Positions 26,773 through 35,603 of a stretch of 64,000 nt of DNA are shown piece after piece. Within the stretch, counting starts at the first letter, position 1, and each line of letters begins with the position of its first letter. The stretch is taken from the NCBI GenBank assembly GCA_910578495.1, contig CAJTRE010000006.1, positions 29,985 to 93,984 on the forward strand, written 5' to 3'. Both the position numbers and the translations under genes were made by a program. The DNA comes from an uncultured Dorea sp. GTDB lineage: Bacteria > Bacillota > Clostridia > Lachnospirales > Lachnospiraceae. A model generated the notes under the pieces. The model saw only the letters and a list, made by a program, of their open reading frames with translations. It did no database searches and was not told the DNA's origin.

Positions 26773-27555
26773 TTAATACAATTTTACAAACTCGCAAAAC
26801 TGCTTTTTTTGAAGCTCCACGAACTGTTCTGCCGGAACAGCCGGGCTGCACAAATATCCCTGGAAAATACGGCAATCCGCCTCATACAATACTTTGAATA
26901 ACTTTTCTGTTTCCACATACTTCGCAAGTACTTCAAACCCCAAATCTTTTCCAAGAGAAATAATCGAACGTACAATATCCAAACTGCGTTCATTATCCAA
27001 CAGGTGTTTGACAAGCTCTCCGTCCAACTTCACATATTTAAAACCGTCTTCCTGCAAATAGTTAATAGAAGTCGCACCCATGCTGAAGTCATCAATTGCC
27101 GCCTCCACACCTGCTTTACGAAGAATCCTGAGATGTTCTATAATATTATCGTGATTTTTCATAGAGTCATCTTCCACAAGTTCCACATAAAATCCTTCTC
27201 TGATTCCCGCGTCCTTCAATATACTAAGTAATTTGTCAATGAATCCACGCTTGCTAATCTGACCGGCAGTCACATTTACTGAAAGAGAGAACCTATCCCT
27301 GGCGTGTTTCTTAAATTCTTCCATATTTCCTGCAGCCAGTTTTATGACCTCATATGTAAGTTGATCGAATACTCCTTCTTCTTTCGCAATCTGCCTGACT
27401 ATCGGAGGCGCTACTGACATTCCATGATATTTCCAGCGCAGCAAAGTCTCCGCACCTACAATCTGACGTTGGGCATTAAACTGTGGCTGAAACCAAACCT
27501 GAATCTGCTGGTTCATAATGTCTTTCTTTAACTGCATCGCAAGTCTTTTTGCCAT
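26773..27555 (-). CDS. EAL domain protein, probably degenerate c-di-GMP phosphodiesterase
   Basis: 260 residues, essentially one EAL domain. Visible equivalents of the active site are AETLLRW (Glu36 of the E-A-L motif, here ETL), Asn94 (SVNVT), Glu125 (YVELVED), Asp155-Asp156 (DDFSMGAT) and Lys176 (VKLDGEL), plus Gln232 (FQG). The position of the conserved Glu in the xAEGVE motif is Lys212 (LAKYVET), so hydrolysis may be weak or lost and the protein may act as a sensor. It overlaps the EIIC-like gene by 28 bases in another frame, and no good ribosome site precedes its ATG (GGTGTC only). Translation by coupling or by frameshift from the EIIC gene is therefore likely. Confidence 0.85.
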   Translation of the reverse strand: MAKRLAMQLKKDIMNQQIQVWFQPQFNAQRQIVGAETLLRWKYHGMSVAPPIVRQIAKEEGVFDQLTYEVIKLAAGNMEEFKKHARDRFSLSVNVTAGQISKRGFIDKLLSILKDAGIREGFYVELVEDDSMKNHDNIIEHLRILRKAGVEAAIDDFSMGATSINYLQEDGFKYVKLDGELVKHLLDNERSLDIVRSIISLGKDLGFEVLAKYVETEKLFKVLYEADCRIFQGYLCSPAVPAEQFVELQKKQFCEFVKLY

Positions 27556-28877
27556 GACACCGTTTCTATCTGACGTCCCAGATATGGCGCTGCGTCAGGC
27601 GTATTATATTCTTTCCAGAATACACCGCTGAAATCATCCAGAAGTATCTGCTCATAGTTTGCCTGAAGTTTTTCAGAGAGCCGGATAAACGGAACATAAA
27701 ACAATGTTCCTGCTACAACGATCACAATCTGTACGATTACTCCCCTATAAGAGCCTGTAGCTTCATATCCGCTGAACAATACAGGCACCGTCCACGCTAC
27801 CGTCACATGTACAACCGGAAGGAATCCAATAACCGTAGCAAAATATGCGATACAAAGAGACAACACCGGCGTAAATAAAAATGGAATCAACAGAGCCGGA
27901 TTTAAAATAACTGGAAGCCCGTACACAAGTAGTTCATTCATATTAAATATAGAAAATGAAGCCGCTGACCACGCCAGCCGTTTTCCGCTTTGGTTTCTGG
28001 CAAAGAAAATTAACGCAAGAAGCAGACAAAGTGACGTTCCCGAACCACCTATCAAAGCAAAACTGTCCAAAAAACTCTTATTTACAATTTTCTCAGGATC
28101 TTTTATTGCTTCAACAAAGAACGACTGAGCCACCGGCTCCATAATATTTCCACCATGCATTCCAAAAAACCAAAGGCCATTTAAAAGAACTACGAATAAA
28201 ATTCCCCTTAATAACTCTGCCGAAATATTCTGGAACAGATTCACAAACAGATTCGATAAAAAATAATTCAGATTCTGTTCCCCGGTTGATAATTGCACTG
28301 CTTTACTGAACAGTGCAAAAATCACCAGTGTAAACATCATAGGGAAAATCATAGAAACAACAGCTTGAAACTGTTGAGCCGCCCCGTCCGCATAGAATGA
28401 AAACTGAAATAGCTTCCACCTTGAAAACCAATATAATAACGTTGTAGCTGCAAGTGCACAGATAATGGCCGACGCAATACCGAGCGCTCCAAAGTCCGCA
28501 AAGCGAAAAGAACCCATAGGCGCTCCAAAAGAGATAAGAAAACATCCCAGTGAAGCAATGACAGCCGTAATCTTAAAATCGCTTTTTACATCATGAAACG
28601 TAGATGCATAACAATACGTAACCGTACATGAAAGGTAGACCGACATAAGCCCCATTGTGGAGTCATAGAGCAGATCCAGGATTCCTACTATGTGTCCGTC
28701 AAAAGCATTCTCAAGAAACGACGTAAACGCCGGAATCGGAAAGTTTTTGACCGCAATCACTATAGATCCTATAATCAAAACCGGAATTAGAAAAACCAAC
28801 CCTGCTTTTATAGATGTAAATACTCTATTCTGCTCAAGCCTATATGACAAATGAAGTATTTTATTATACACTTTCAC
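27528..28877 (-). CDS. PTS EIIC-like membrane protein (lactose/cellobiose family)
   Basis: 449 residues with about ten hydrophobic segments. Conserved EIIC features of the CelB/LacE family are present: FFGMHGGNIMEPVAQSFF, IGGSGTSLCLLLALIFFARN and IFNMNELLVYGLPVILNP. No EIIA or EIIB is encoded nearby, so it may not be a classical transporter. It directly precedes an EAL domain gene in another reading frame. EIIC-EAL fusions are known in Clostridia, in which the EIIC part could serve as a sugar-sensing membrane input. It lies 44 bases after the GH112 phosphorylase gene on the same strand, with AGGAGG-like CAGGAGGTG upstream. Confidence 0.82.
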   Translation of the reverse strand: MKVYNKILHLSYRLEQNRVFTSIKAGLVFLIPVLIIGSIVIAVKNFPIPAFTSFLENAFDGHIVGILDLLYDSTMGLMSVYLSCTVTYCYASTFHDVKSDFKITAVIASLGCFLISFGAPMGSFRFADFGALGIASAIICALAATTLLYWFSRWKLFQFSFYADGAAQQFQAVVSMIFPMMFTLVIFALFSKAVQLSTGEQNLNYFLSNLFVNLFQNISAELLRGILFVVLLNGLWFFGMHGGNIMEPVAQSFFVEAIKDPEKIVNKSFLDSFALIGGSGTSLCLLLALIFFARNQSGKRLAWSAASFSIFNMNELLVYGLPVILNPALLIPFLFTPVLSLCIAYFATVIGFLPVVHVTVAWTVPVLFSGYEATGSYRGVIVQIVIVVAGTLFYVPFIRLSEKLQANYEQILLDDFSGVFWKEYNTPDAAPYLGRQIETVSWQKDLRCS

Positions 28878-28921
28878 ACCTCCTGCATTACATTGTAACG
28901 CTTCTTTCTTCTAATCGTTAT

Positions 28922-31084
28922 CTAAATCTCATACCAGATAATCTCATTTGCATCGAGTTCCACTTCAAATCCCGTTCCGTCTCCTTTATATACCGTTGTT
29001 TTCTGAGGCTCGTACGTATTGTTTACAACACAATACTTTCCATTTTTCACATACGCATGTACTTCCACATTAAAGTTCGTGCTGAACCATTTATGTAAAT
29101 TATCCTCATCATGAGTCGACCATATAATAGACCGGTATAAAATACGGCTGTTTTCAAAACTATACGGAAGCCCGCTGATATATACACAGCGGCCTTTTCC
29201 AAATTCACTCACCGCCATCTGCACCTCTTTATCATGATGTACAAGTACCTTAGTTCCATCCAAAGCAAAAATATTCTTCTGCCCTTCCCCGAAATCAATA
29301 TCCTTCGTACAATCTTCTTTGATGAAATGATCGTGTTCTTCCCAATTATATTTATCTACATTCAGTGTGAATCCTGTCTCTTTTTCTACGCCTATCGTAG
29401 TGGCAAGCTGGAAAAAACGTCCCTCAAATTGATGTGCGGAAGGTTCTCCGATTCCGATAAACCCACCACCGTTGTAGATAAATCTCTTAACTGCGGTAAT
29501 GATTTTTTCATCAACCCAGTCTGCTCCGCCGGAAAATGCAGTATCTGCACCGCCCACATTGATTACAACATCAATATCATCAAGAACTTTCGGATTTTCC
29601 CTAACATCGTCAAAGCTTATAAACTGCACATCAAAAGGTGCGCCGCTCAATGCCTCGATTACTCCTGCATAAGAATAGTTCTGCTTATGATATATCGCGT
29701 GATGTACCATATGATTTCCCCATGCACGCATCTTACCCCAACTGTTTAATACTGCCGCTTTTTTTATGCAGTACGGAGTTGTTCCCTTAATATTATCGTA
29801 GAGCACACGAAATTCCTCACATACACTCTCTACATAATCAACAAATTCCGGGAATTTAGTGGCAAGCTTTAAGTACCCGCCGTAGCCGATGCGATCGATT
29901 GGTTTTCTAAGAATCGCACGTCTTGCTGTCACCCAGTTTACCTTGGCTTCTTTTACCGGATCTCCTCCCTCATGGAATACATCCGGGAAGAAATATGGCA
30001 GAAGTCGTCCTTCTGTATATTTCACGCCTTCAATGTCACTGATCAAGCGAAGAGTACAGCCGTTTCCAACGCTTCCTACTACAGCATCTAATCCTACAGA
30101 CTTAAACTCCTCTAAGAATGGCTCCATACCAATCCAGTGATCTCCTAAGAACATCATTGCCTCTTTACCACACTCATGGGTAATATCTACCATCTCTTTG
30201 GCAAGTCTTGTCACTTCCCGCCTCTGGAAAGCTTGAAAATCACGAAATTCTTTACTCGGAATACGATAAATATTGTTCATATAGCCCTGATCAATAATAT
30301 ACTCCGGACGGAATTTATACCCTGCCTCTTTCTCAAACTGCTCCAGAATATACGGACTGACAGATGCAGAATATCCATACCAGTCTACATATTTTTCTCT
30401 TGCCAGTTCATCAAAAATCAATGTAAACTGGTGGAAAAATGTAGTGAAACGGATAACGTCAATATGCGGATTTTCCTCAATATACTTCCGCAGACGGCTC
30501 ATCGAATAATCTTTCGTCTTAGGCTGGCGCACATCAAACGTAATCTGTTTCTCAAAATTGGTCCAGCCATTCGTCACAGCATTATACATATGCACTGGAT
30601 CCCACATAATATAAGCAAGAAAACTTACCGTATAATCATGAAACTCCTTTGTTCCATGAATCGTAACATCACCTGTATTACCGTCATAACTCCACTGAGA
30701 AACCGGCACAACTTCTCCTGTTGTGCGGTCGATCACTTCCCACCATCTTGTAATATCATCTCTATCATTGACTTTCAACATATCCGGATAGAGATGATTC
30801 ATCAAATGAATAGACAATTCCTCACCTACTGCAGTATAAAAAGGCGTCATTATATACATCTGCTGAATCTCGTCCGGGTTTGCTTTTGCCCATTCATTAT
30901 CCTTTCTCGTAGTATAATATGTAGAGTAAACTTTAGCATCTACATGTTTAAGTTCCTCCGGGTAATCTGTTCCATCACAGTCGCGGATTGCATCCGCTCC
31001 CCAGCGTTTTACGAGTTCCAATGTCTCTGGAACTACATCCACATCCGTAGGGATTGTTACTCTTCCAATTGTACGTTCTTTCAC
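28922..31084 (-). CDS. gnpA: 1,3-beta-galactosyl-N-acetylhexosamine phosphorylase (GH112)
   Basis: 720 residues, the length of GH112 enzymes. The N-terminus GRVTIPTDVDVVPETLELVKRWGADAIRDCDGTDYP is typical of the family (cited by its first and last elements), as are FFHQFTLIFDE, EAMMFLGDHWIGMEPF and the C-terminal GPSAHQFEGRFFQL-like region. It cleaves lacto-N-biose or galacto-N-biose with phosphate to galactose 1-phosphate and the N-acetylhexosamine. That indicates growth on mucin or milk-type glycans after uptake into the cytoplasm. The start is a GTG at 31084 with AGGAG eight bases upstream. It heads the gnpA-EIIC-EAL set. The other enzymes of the galactose/GlcNAc route are not in the window. 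Confidence 0.93.
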   Translation of the reverse strand: MKERTIGRVTIPTDVDVVPETLELVKRWGADAIRDCDGTDYPEELKHVDAKVYSTYYTTRKDNEWAKANPDEIQQMYIMTPFYTAVGEELSIHLMNHLYPDMLKVNDRDDITRWWEVIDRTTGEVVPVSQWSYDGNTGDVTIHGTKEFHDYTVSFLAYIMWDPVHMYNAVTNGWTNFEKQITFDVRQPKTKDYSMSRLRKYIEENPHIDVIRFTTFFHQFTLIFDELAREKYVDWYGYSASVSPYILEQFEKEAGYKFRPEYIIDQGYMNNIYRIPSKEFRDFQAFQRREVTRLAKEMVDITHECGKEAMMFLGDHWIGMEPFLEEFKSVGLDAVVGSVGNGCTLRLISDIEGVKYTEGRLLPYFFPDVFHEGGDPVKEAKVNWVTARRAILRKPIDRIGYGGYLKLATKFPEFVDYVESVCEEFRVLYDNIKGTTPYCIKKAAVLNSWGKMRAWGNHMVHHAIYHKQNYSYAGVIEALSGAPFDVQFISFDDVRENPKVLDDIDVVINVGGADTAFSGGADWVDEKIITAVKRFIYNGGGFIGIGEPSAHQFEGRFFQLATTIGVEKETGFTLNVDKYNWEEHDHFIKEDCTKDIDFGEGQKNIFALDGTKVLVHHDKEVQMAVSEFGKGRCVYISGLPYSFENSRILYRSIIWSTHDEDNLHKWFSTNFNVEVHAYVKNGKYCVVNNTYEPQKTTVYKGDGTGFEVELDANEIIWYEI

Positions 31085-31145
31085 TGTTTTTTCTCCTCTC
31101 TTATGCCACAAGGCATACGAAATATTTTTATTTGTGATACCTTAA

Positions 31146-31175
31146 AATAAGCTTTCCGAATCCGGAAAGCTTATT
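31146..31175 (-). terminator. Terminator after tRNA-Thr
   Basis: AATAAGCTTTCCG (31146-31158) pairs perfectly with CGGAAAGCTTATT (31163-31175), loop AATC. On the minus strand it follows the tRNA by 16 bases and is followed by TT. Confidence 0.7.
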
Positions 31176-31191
31176 ATCTTTTATTTGATAA

Positions 31192-31264
31192 AGCTGGAAA
31201 TCGGACTTGAACCGACGACCCCTTCATTACGAGTGAAGTGCTCTACCGACTGAGCTATTCCAGC
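31192..31264 (-). tRNA. tRNA-Thr (anticodon CGT)
   Basis: The minus strand folds as a normal 73-base cloverleaf. The acceptor stem is GCTGGAA/TTCCAGC, the D-arm AGCTCAGTCGGTAGAGC, the anticodon arm CTTCA-CTCGTAA-TGAAG with anticodon CGT, and the T-arm contains GGTTCAAGTCC. CCA is not encoded. It lies between gnpA and the MscS gene with no integration scar visible. Confidence 0.93.
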
Positions 31265-31351
31265 TTATATAATGGTTGTGGCTTCATATAAACCACAACT
31301 ATTATTATAACTAATTTGTAAATATTTGCAAGCTATTTTTTCATTTCTTGT

Positions 31352-32236
31352 CTACATTTTTTCATCTTCCCTGTACATACCAAATTGCTGATACGGAATC
31401 TGAATACCGCTTACTTCCAGTTTCTCTTTTATTTCTTCTAAAATCCTCCATTTCGCCGGCCAGAACTCCTCGTTTTTCGTCCACGCTCTCGCACCAACCA
31501 CTACAGAATACTCTCCCAAAGCGTCTACAAACACATTAATATCCTTGTTTTTTAAAACAGCATCATCAGAAAGCAGAACCGTCTCTATCACAGACTTCGC
31601 CTTTTTCAGATCAGACTCATAAGAAATGTTTATTTTAAGGTCTAAACGTCTCTCATCAATAGCTGTCGTATTCACCAGACTGGTGTTCGTCAACATACCA
31701 TTAGGAATGACGATGGTCTTATTATCAATCGTACTAAGTTTTGTATAAAAAATCTGAATCTCTTTTACTGTACCTTCGTTTTTATTGGTGTCTTCAATAA
31801 TATAATCTCCCACTTCAAACGGCTTTAATAATAGGATCAACACACCTCCTGCAAAATTTGAGAGACTTCCTTGAAGAGCAAGACCAAGCGCCACGCCGCC
31901 GGAGGCAATAAGCGCCGCCACCGAAGCAGTGTCCAATCCGAATTTCGTTGCAATCGTAAAAATCAACAGAATATACAATCCGAACTTCAACAAAGAATCT
32001 ATAAACTGCACCACACCTTTATCCGCTCTGGAACGCTCCAGCGAAGTCTTTACAATCTTCCGGAGCCATTTGATTACAATTCTTCCCAGGCAGAAAAACA
32101 GAAAAGCAATCAGCACTTTTATGCTAAACGCCACAATCGTCGGAATTTGTCCCTGTATATACTCTGTCAGCCTGCTGACTGTATCGGCAGCTTTCCGAGT
32201 AGCTTCCACCACCTCTTCTGTCTTAGTTCCATCCAT
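31352..32236 (-). CDS. MscS family mechanosensitive channel
   Basis: 294 residues. Three N-terminal transmembrane helices are followed by the pore helix GGVALGLALQGSLSNFAGGVLILLLKPFEVGDYI, the MscS signature, near residues 120-155. A cytoplasmic beta and alpha/beta vestibule follows. It should open under membrane tension and release solutes on hypo-osmotic shock. The start at 32236 follows GGGAGG by nine bases. It is 16 bases after pgeF, at the tail of the long housekeeping cluster. Confidence 0.9.
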   Translation of the reverse strand: MDGTKTEEVVEATRKAADTVSRLTEYIQGQIPTIVAFSIKVLIAFLFFCLGRIVIKWLRKIVKTSLERSRADKGVVQFIDSLLKFGLYILLIFTIATKFGLDTASVAALIASGGVALGLALQGSLSNFAGGVLILLLKPFEVGDYIIEDTNKNEGTVKEIQIFYTKLSTIDNKTIVIPNGMLTNTSLVNTTAIDERRLDLKINISYESDLKKAKSVIETVLLSDDAVLKNKDINVFVDALGEYSVVVGARAWTKNEEFWPAKWRILEEIKEKLEVSGIQIPYQQFGMYREDEKM

Positions 32237-32252
32237 AAATACATTCCTCCCG

Positions 32253-33086
32253 TTATCGTAATGCAAGAAACGCGCTTAAATTTCCTCTGTTTCCTCCCGT
32301 TGCCCTGTGAGAAAATAAAAGTTCCGGATTACAATGAGTACACACATTGGTTACGGCAATATGTTCCTTTTTGATACCGGCCTCCAAAAACACAGCCTCA
32401 TTAGCTTTCCAGAGATTTAATTGATATTTTCCATTGGCTTTCTGGTAAAACAATTCCTCCCAAATACGCTCGTCAAAAGACGTCTTCATTTCCTCAATGA
32501 CATCCCCGCTCACCTCATAGCAGTCCTGGCAGATGGACGGACCAATGGCGGCAAGTACGTCCCTTGGATCTGTTCCATACGCCTCTGTCATTTTCTCTAC
32601 CGTAACTTTCCCGATCTTTCCCACTGTTCCACGCCAGCCGGAATGGCTGAGTCCAATCACATGCTTCACCGGATCTACGAAAAACAGTGGCACACAGTCA
32701 GCATAAAACGTCACAAGACAGATACCGGGAACATTCGTCACCATTCCGTCCGTCTCCAAAAAACGTCCGCCCCGGTCTGCTTCTTCTACAACCTCCACAT
32801 GAGCCGTATGCGTCTGCTGTGTAAATGTCATGTCTTCCACTTGCACCCCGATCGCCGCAGCAATACGTCTTTTGTTTTCTGCGACAGCCTCAGGAGCATC
32901 TCCCCTTGTGATGCTAATATTCATCGTCGCACAGGAACCTTTACTTACGCCTCCAAGTCTGGTAGAAAACCCATGACGGACAATTCCTGTCCGTTCAAAC
33001 ATGGGATATGAAAGAAACGGGACTCCATTTACTGTCTTTTCCTCAAAAATAGATTCTTGATTTTTATACTTTAATCCAAGACTCAT
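32253..33086 (-). CDS. pgeF: Peptidoglycan editing factor PgeF
   Basis: 277 residues of the multicopper-polyphenol-oxidase/YfiH family. The metal-binding set is visible: QQTHTAHVEVV (His), FYADCVPLFFVD (Cys), LSHSGWRGTVGKI (His) and NVCTHC. PgeF removes L-serine-containing mis-incorporated muropeptide precursors; older labels are laccase-like. ATG at 33086 overlaps the yraN stop (TGATG) with GGAGG upstream, so translation is coupled. Confidence 0.9.
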   Translation of the reverse strand: MSLGLKYKNQESIFEEKTVNGVPFLSYPMFERTGIVRHGFSTRLGGVSKGSCATMNISITRGDAPEAVAENKRRIAAAIGVQVEDMTFTQQTHTAHVEVVEEADRGGRFLETDGMVTNVPGICLVTFYADCVPLFFVDPVKHVIGLSHSGWRGTVGKIGKVTVEKMTEAYGTDPRDVLAAIGPSICQDCYEVSGDVIEEMKTSFDERIWEELFYQKANGKYQLNLWKANEAVFLEAGIKKEHIAVTNVCTHCNPELLFSHRATGGNRGNLSAFLALR

Positions 33087-33454
33087 CAATATCCTCCTAA
33101 ATATTCAAATGCATTCTTGATCACCCGGATTTCCTCATCTGTAACACTGACTACGTCAAACCTGCAAGGAACATCCTGAAGCCTGTTTACCGTAAGATAA
33201 TAAAAGGCACATTTTGACAATACCTGCTGTTTTCTTATATCTACTGCCTCTAGTGGATGACCACTGACACTTCCGCTTCTGTATTTCACTTCGCAGAACA
33301 CTAGATAATCGCCGTCTCTGGCAATAATATCAATCTCACCCAGTCTGCAGCGGAAATTATACTTCACAATCTCATAACCTTGCTCTGTAAGATATATTCC
33401 CGCCTTTTGTTCTTTCTCCGCGCCAATTCTTCGTTTATTGTACGCTCTTCCCAC
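33086..33454 (-). CDS. yraN: YraN family endonuclease-like protein (UPF0102)
   Basis: About 122 residues. The nuclease-fold core is visible: EKEQKAGIYLTEQGYEIVKYNFRC, GEIDIIARDGDYLVFCEVKYR with the PD-(D/E)xK-like Glu-Asp-Glu-Lys residues, and KCAFYYLTVN. The biochemical role is not settled. Starts are GTG; I prefer 33454, which lies 12 bases after GGAGG, over 33475 without any site. The gene follows rnhB, as in many Clostridia. Confidence 0.85.
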   Translation of the reverse strand: MGRAYNKRRIGAEKEQKAGIYLTEQGYEIVKYNFRCRLGEIDIIARDGDYLVFCEVKYRSGSVSGHPLEAVDIRKQQVLSKCAFYYLTVNRLQDVPCRFDVVSVTDEEIRVIKNAFEYLGGY

Positions 33455-33477
33455 TATTTTTATCCGCCTCCACACTT

Positions 33478-34149
33478 CTATACGAAGTTTTTAATGAATG
33501 TTGCTCTGTGAACAGGTGTCGGTCCAAGCTTTTTTAATCCCTCAATATGTGCTTTTGTTCCATACCCCTTGTTGCTGGCAAATTCATACCCCGGCAGTAC
33601 ATTCTCATACTCTGCCATCAAACGGTCTCTGGTCACCTTTGCGGCAACACTTGCCGCCGCTATGGAAATACTTTTGGCATCCCCCTTAATAATAGGCACT
33701 TGCAATATATCCACCTGAGGAATGGTTACTGCATCATTTAAAAGAATATCCGGTTTTTGTCCCAGCTTTTTCTCAACTTCCGCAATGGCAAGGCGCATAG
33801 CTTCATAGGTTGCCTGTAGAATATTAATCTCATCGATCCTCTGAGGTCCTACAATCCCAAATCCCACTGCCACTGCCTTTTCCATAATCTCATCATAAAG
33901 CAATTCTCTTTTTTTCTCCGACAGCTTTTTAGAATCATTCAGCCAAAGAATGGTAACATCCTTCGGCAGAACAACTGCTCCTGCCACTACCGGTCCGGCA
34001 AGCGGCCCTCTGCCCACTTCATCAATCCCGCATATGTACCGATGAGATGCATACTCTTTTTCATATGTGCTCATCAGTTCCAGTCTCGCCAGTTCTTTTT
34101 CCAATTTCTCTTGTTGCTTTTTACGTTTTTCTTCTTCACGTTTACCCAT
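33478..34149 (-). CDS. rnhB: Ribonuclease HII
   Basis: 223 residues. The active-site opening ICGIDEVGRGPLAGPVVAGAV supplies Asp-Glu, and LLNDAVTIP and SISIAAASVAAKVTRDRLM complete the RNase HII set. It cuts RNA in RNA-DNA hybrids, including single ribonucleotides. A charged N-terminal extension of about 35 residues is rich in Lys and Glu. It overlaps the signal peptidase gene upstream by eight bases. Confidence 0.95.
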   Translation of the reverse strand: MGKREEEKRKKQQEKLEKELARLELMSTYEKEYASHRYICGIDEVGRGPLAGPVVAGAVVLPKDVTILWLNDSKKLSEKKRELLYDEIMEKAVAVGFGIVGPQRIDEINILQATYEAMRLAIAEVEKKLGQKPDILLNDAVTIPQVDILQVPIIKGDAKSISIAAASVAAKVTRDRLMAEYENVLPGYEFASNKGYGTKAHIEGLKKLGPTPVHRATFIKNFV

Positions 34150-34711
34150 GTTTTATTACTCCTACGCGGTCAAATGGATAGATTCTAACCCACGCTCTTC
34201 CCATCAGATCCTCTCGTTCCAAAACACCCACACTGGAATCCCGGCTGTCTGAACTGTGGTTGCGGTTATCCCCAAGCACGAAATATTCGTCCTGTCCAAG
34301 CACTATCTGTTTCTCTGCAATCCCGGCAGCATCCATAATTTCCGCACCGTAGACGTCACTTGTCAGCTTCTCGCCATCAATATAAGTGCATCCGTCTATC
34401 ACCTGTATCGTTTCTCCCGGAAGTCCAATAATACGTTTGATATAATATGTATTTGGTTCGTATTTATAGGGGAAAACAATAATATCATACCGCTCCGGCT
34501 CCTTGAAGCGGTACGATATTTTATCCACAATCAGATTATCCCCGTCACTCAAAGTCGTTTCCATCGAAGAACCACTCACCCTTGTCCGCTGTCCTACATA
34601 AGTAATGATCAGATAAGTAAGTCCCACAATAATTGCAATATATACAATCCATCCCACCAAAGTCATAAGCACTCCCGGAGACGAATCCTTTTCTCTTCTG
34701 TGTCTTGTCAT
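34142..34711 (-). CDS. lepB: Signal peptidase I
   Basis: 189 residues with one N-terminal transmembrane helix (WIVYIAIIVGLTYLIITYV). The catalytic Ser is in VSGSSMETTLSDGDN and the general-base Lys in YYIKRIIGLPGETI. The GDNRNHSSDSRD box is near the C-terminus. It removes signal peptides on the outer side of the cytoplasmic membrane. It is one of two paralogues flanking rbgA in this operon. Confidence 0.92.
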   Translation of the reverse strand: MTRHRREKDSSPGVLMTLVGWIVYIAIIVGLTYLIITYVGQRTRVSGSSMETTLSDGDNLIVDKISYRFKEPERYDIIVFPYKYEPNTYYIKRIIGLPGETIQVIDGCTYIDGEKLTSDVYGAEIMDAAGIAEKQIVLGQDEYFVLGDNRNHSSDSRDSSVGVLEREDLMGRAWVRIYPFDRVGVIKHG

Positions 34712-34745
34712 GATTTATAGTCCCCTTTCCAGATTTTCTGTAATA

Positions 34746-35597
34746 TTATTCCAGTTCCTGTGAATATTCCAACGTTAGTCTGCCAAGCCTTCCGTTTCTG
34801 AAATCATCCAGAAGAAGCTGTGCCGCCTTTTCTGTATCCGGCTCACTCCCACGCAGCACACAGTTTCTGTTCTTCGCAATATCATTCAATACCACATAAG
34901 GATCTTCGTTCATTGTGACATTGTATTTTTCTGGAAGAACCTCTTTATAATACTGTCCCAAAAACTTAATAAGTTCTGTCGCGAGTTCTTCCGTCTGAAT
35001 CACTTCATCCTTGATAGAACCAATAAATGCAAGTTTAAGTCCTACTTCCTGATCCTCGAATTTCGGCCATAGAATTCCCGGCGTATCCAAAAGTTCTACC
35101 TGTTTATTCAAACGAATCCACTGTTTTCCTTTCGTCACACCCGGCTTATTTCCCGTCTTTGCACAAGCCTTTCCCGCAAGCGCATTGATAAAGGTTGATT
35201 TCCCTACATTCGGAATTCCCACTACCATCGCACGCACCGGACGATTTAAAATGCCTCGTTTCCTGTCTCGTTCAATCTTTTCCTTACAGGCCTCCCTGAT
35301 AACACCCTGTATGGATTTGATACCACCGCCTTTTTTAGAATTGACTTTCACCACAGAAAAACCTTTTTCCTTAAAATACTCTGCCCATGCATCGTTCCAT
35401 TTTTCCTCTGCAAGATCTGATTTATTGAGAAGTACAAGCCTTGCTTTGTTCTTCCCCAACTCATCAATATCCGGGTTCCGGCTGCTAACTGGAACTCTGG
35501 CATCTACAAGTTCAATTACCAGATCAATAAGCTTTATATTTTCCTGCATCATACGCTTTGCCTTTGTCATATGACCGGGATACCATTGTAAATGCAT
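34746..35597 (-). CDS. rbgA: Ribosome biogenesis GTPase YlqF/RbgA
   Basis: 283 residues with circularly permuted GTPase motifs: G4 LLNKSDLAE comes first (near residue 55), then G1 GIPNVGKST and G3 DTPGI. The N-terminal MHLQWYPGHMTKAKRMM is the family hallmark. It is needed for late 50S subunit assembly. It sits between the two signal peptidase genes, six bases after the upstream one. Confidence 0.95.
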   Translation of the reverse strand: MHLQWYPGHMTKAKRMMQENIKLIDLVIELVDARVPVSSRNPDIDELGKNKARLVLLNKSDLAEEKWNDAWAEYFKEKGFSVVKVNSKKGGGIKSIQGVIREACKEKIERDRKRGILNRPVRAMVVGIPNVGKSTFINALAGKACAKTGNKPGVTKGKQWIRLNKQVELLDTPGILWPKFEDQEVGLKLAFIGSIKDEVIQTEELATELIKFLGQYYKEVLPEKYNVTMNEDPYVVLNDIAKNRNCVLRGSEPDTEKAAQLLLDDFRNGRLGRLTLEYSQELE

Positions 35598-35603
35598 ACT
35601 TTC

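Noticed and set aside
31192..31264. tRNA-Thr as an integration site
   Set aside because: No integrase, no direct repeat of the tRNA 3' end, and normal chromosomal genes on both sides.
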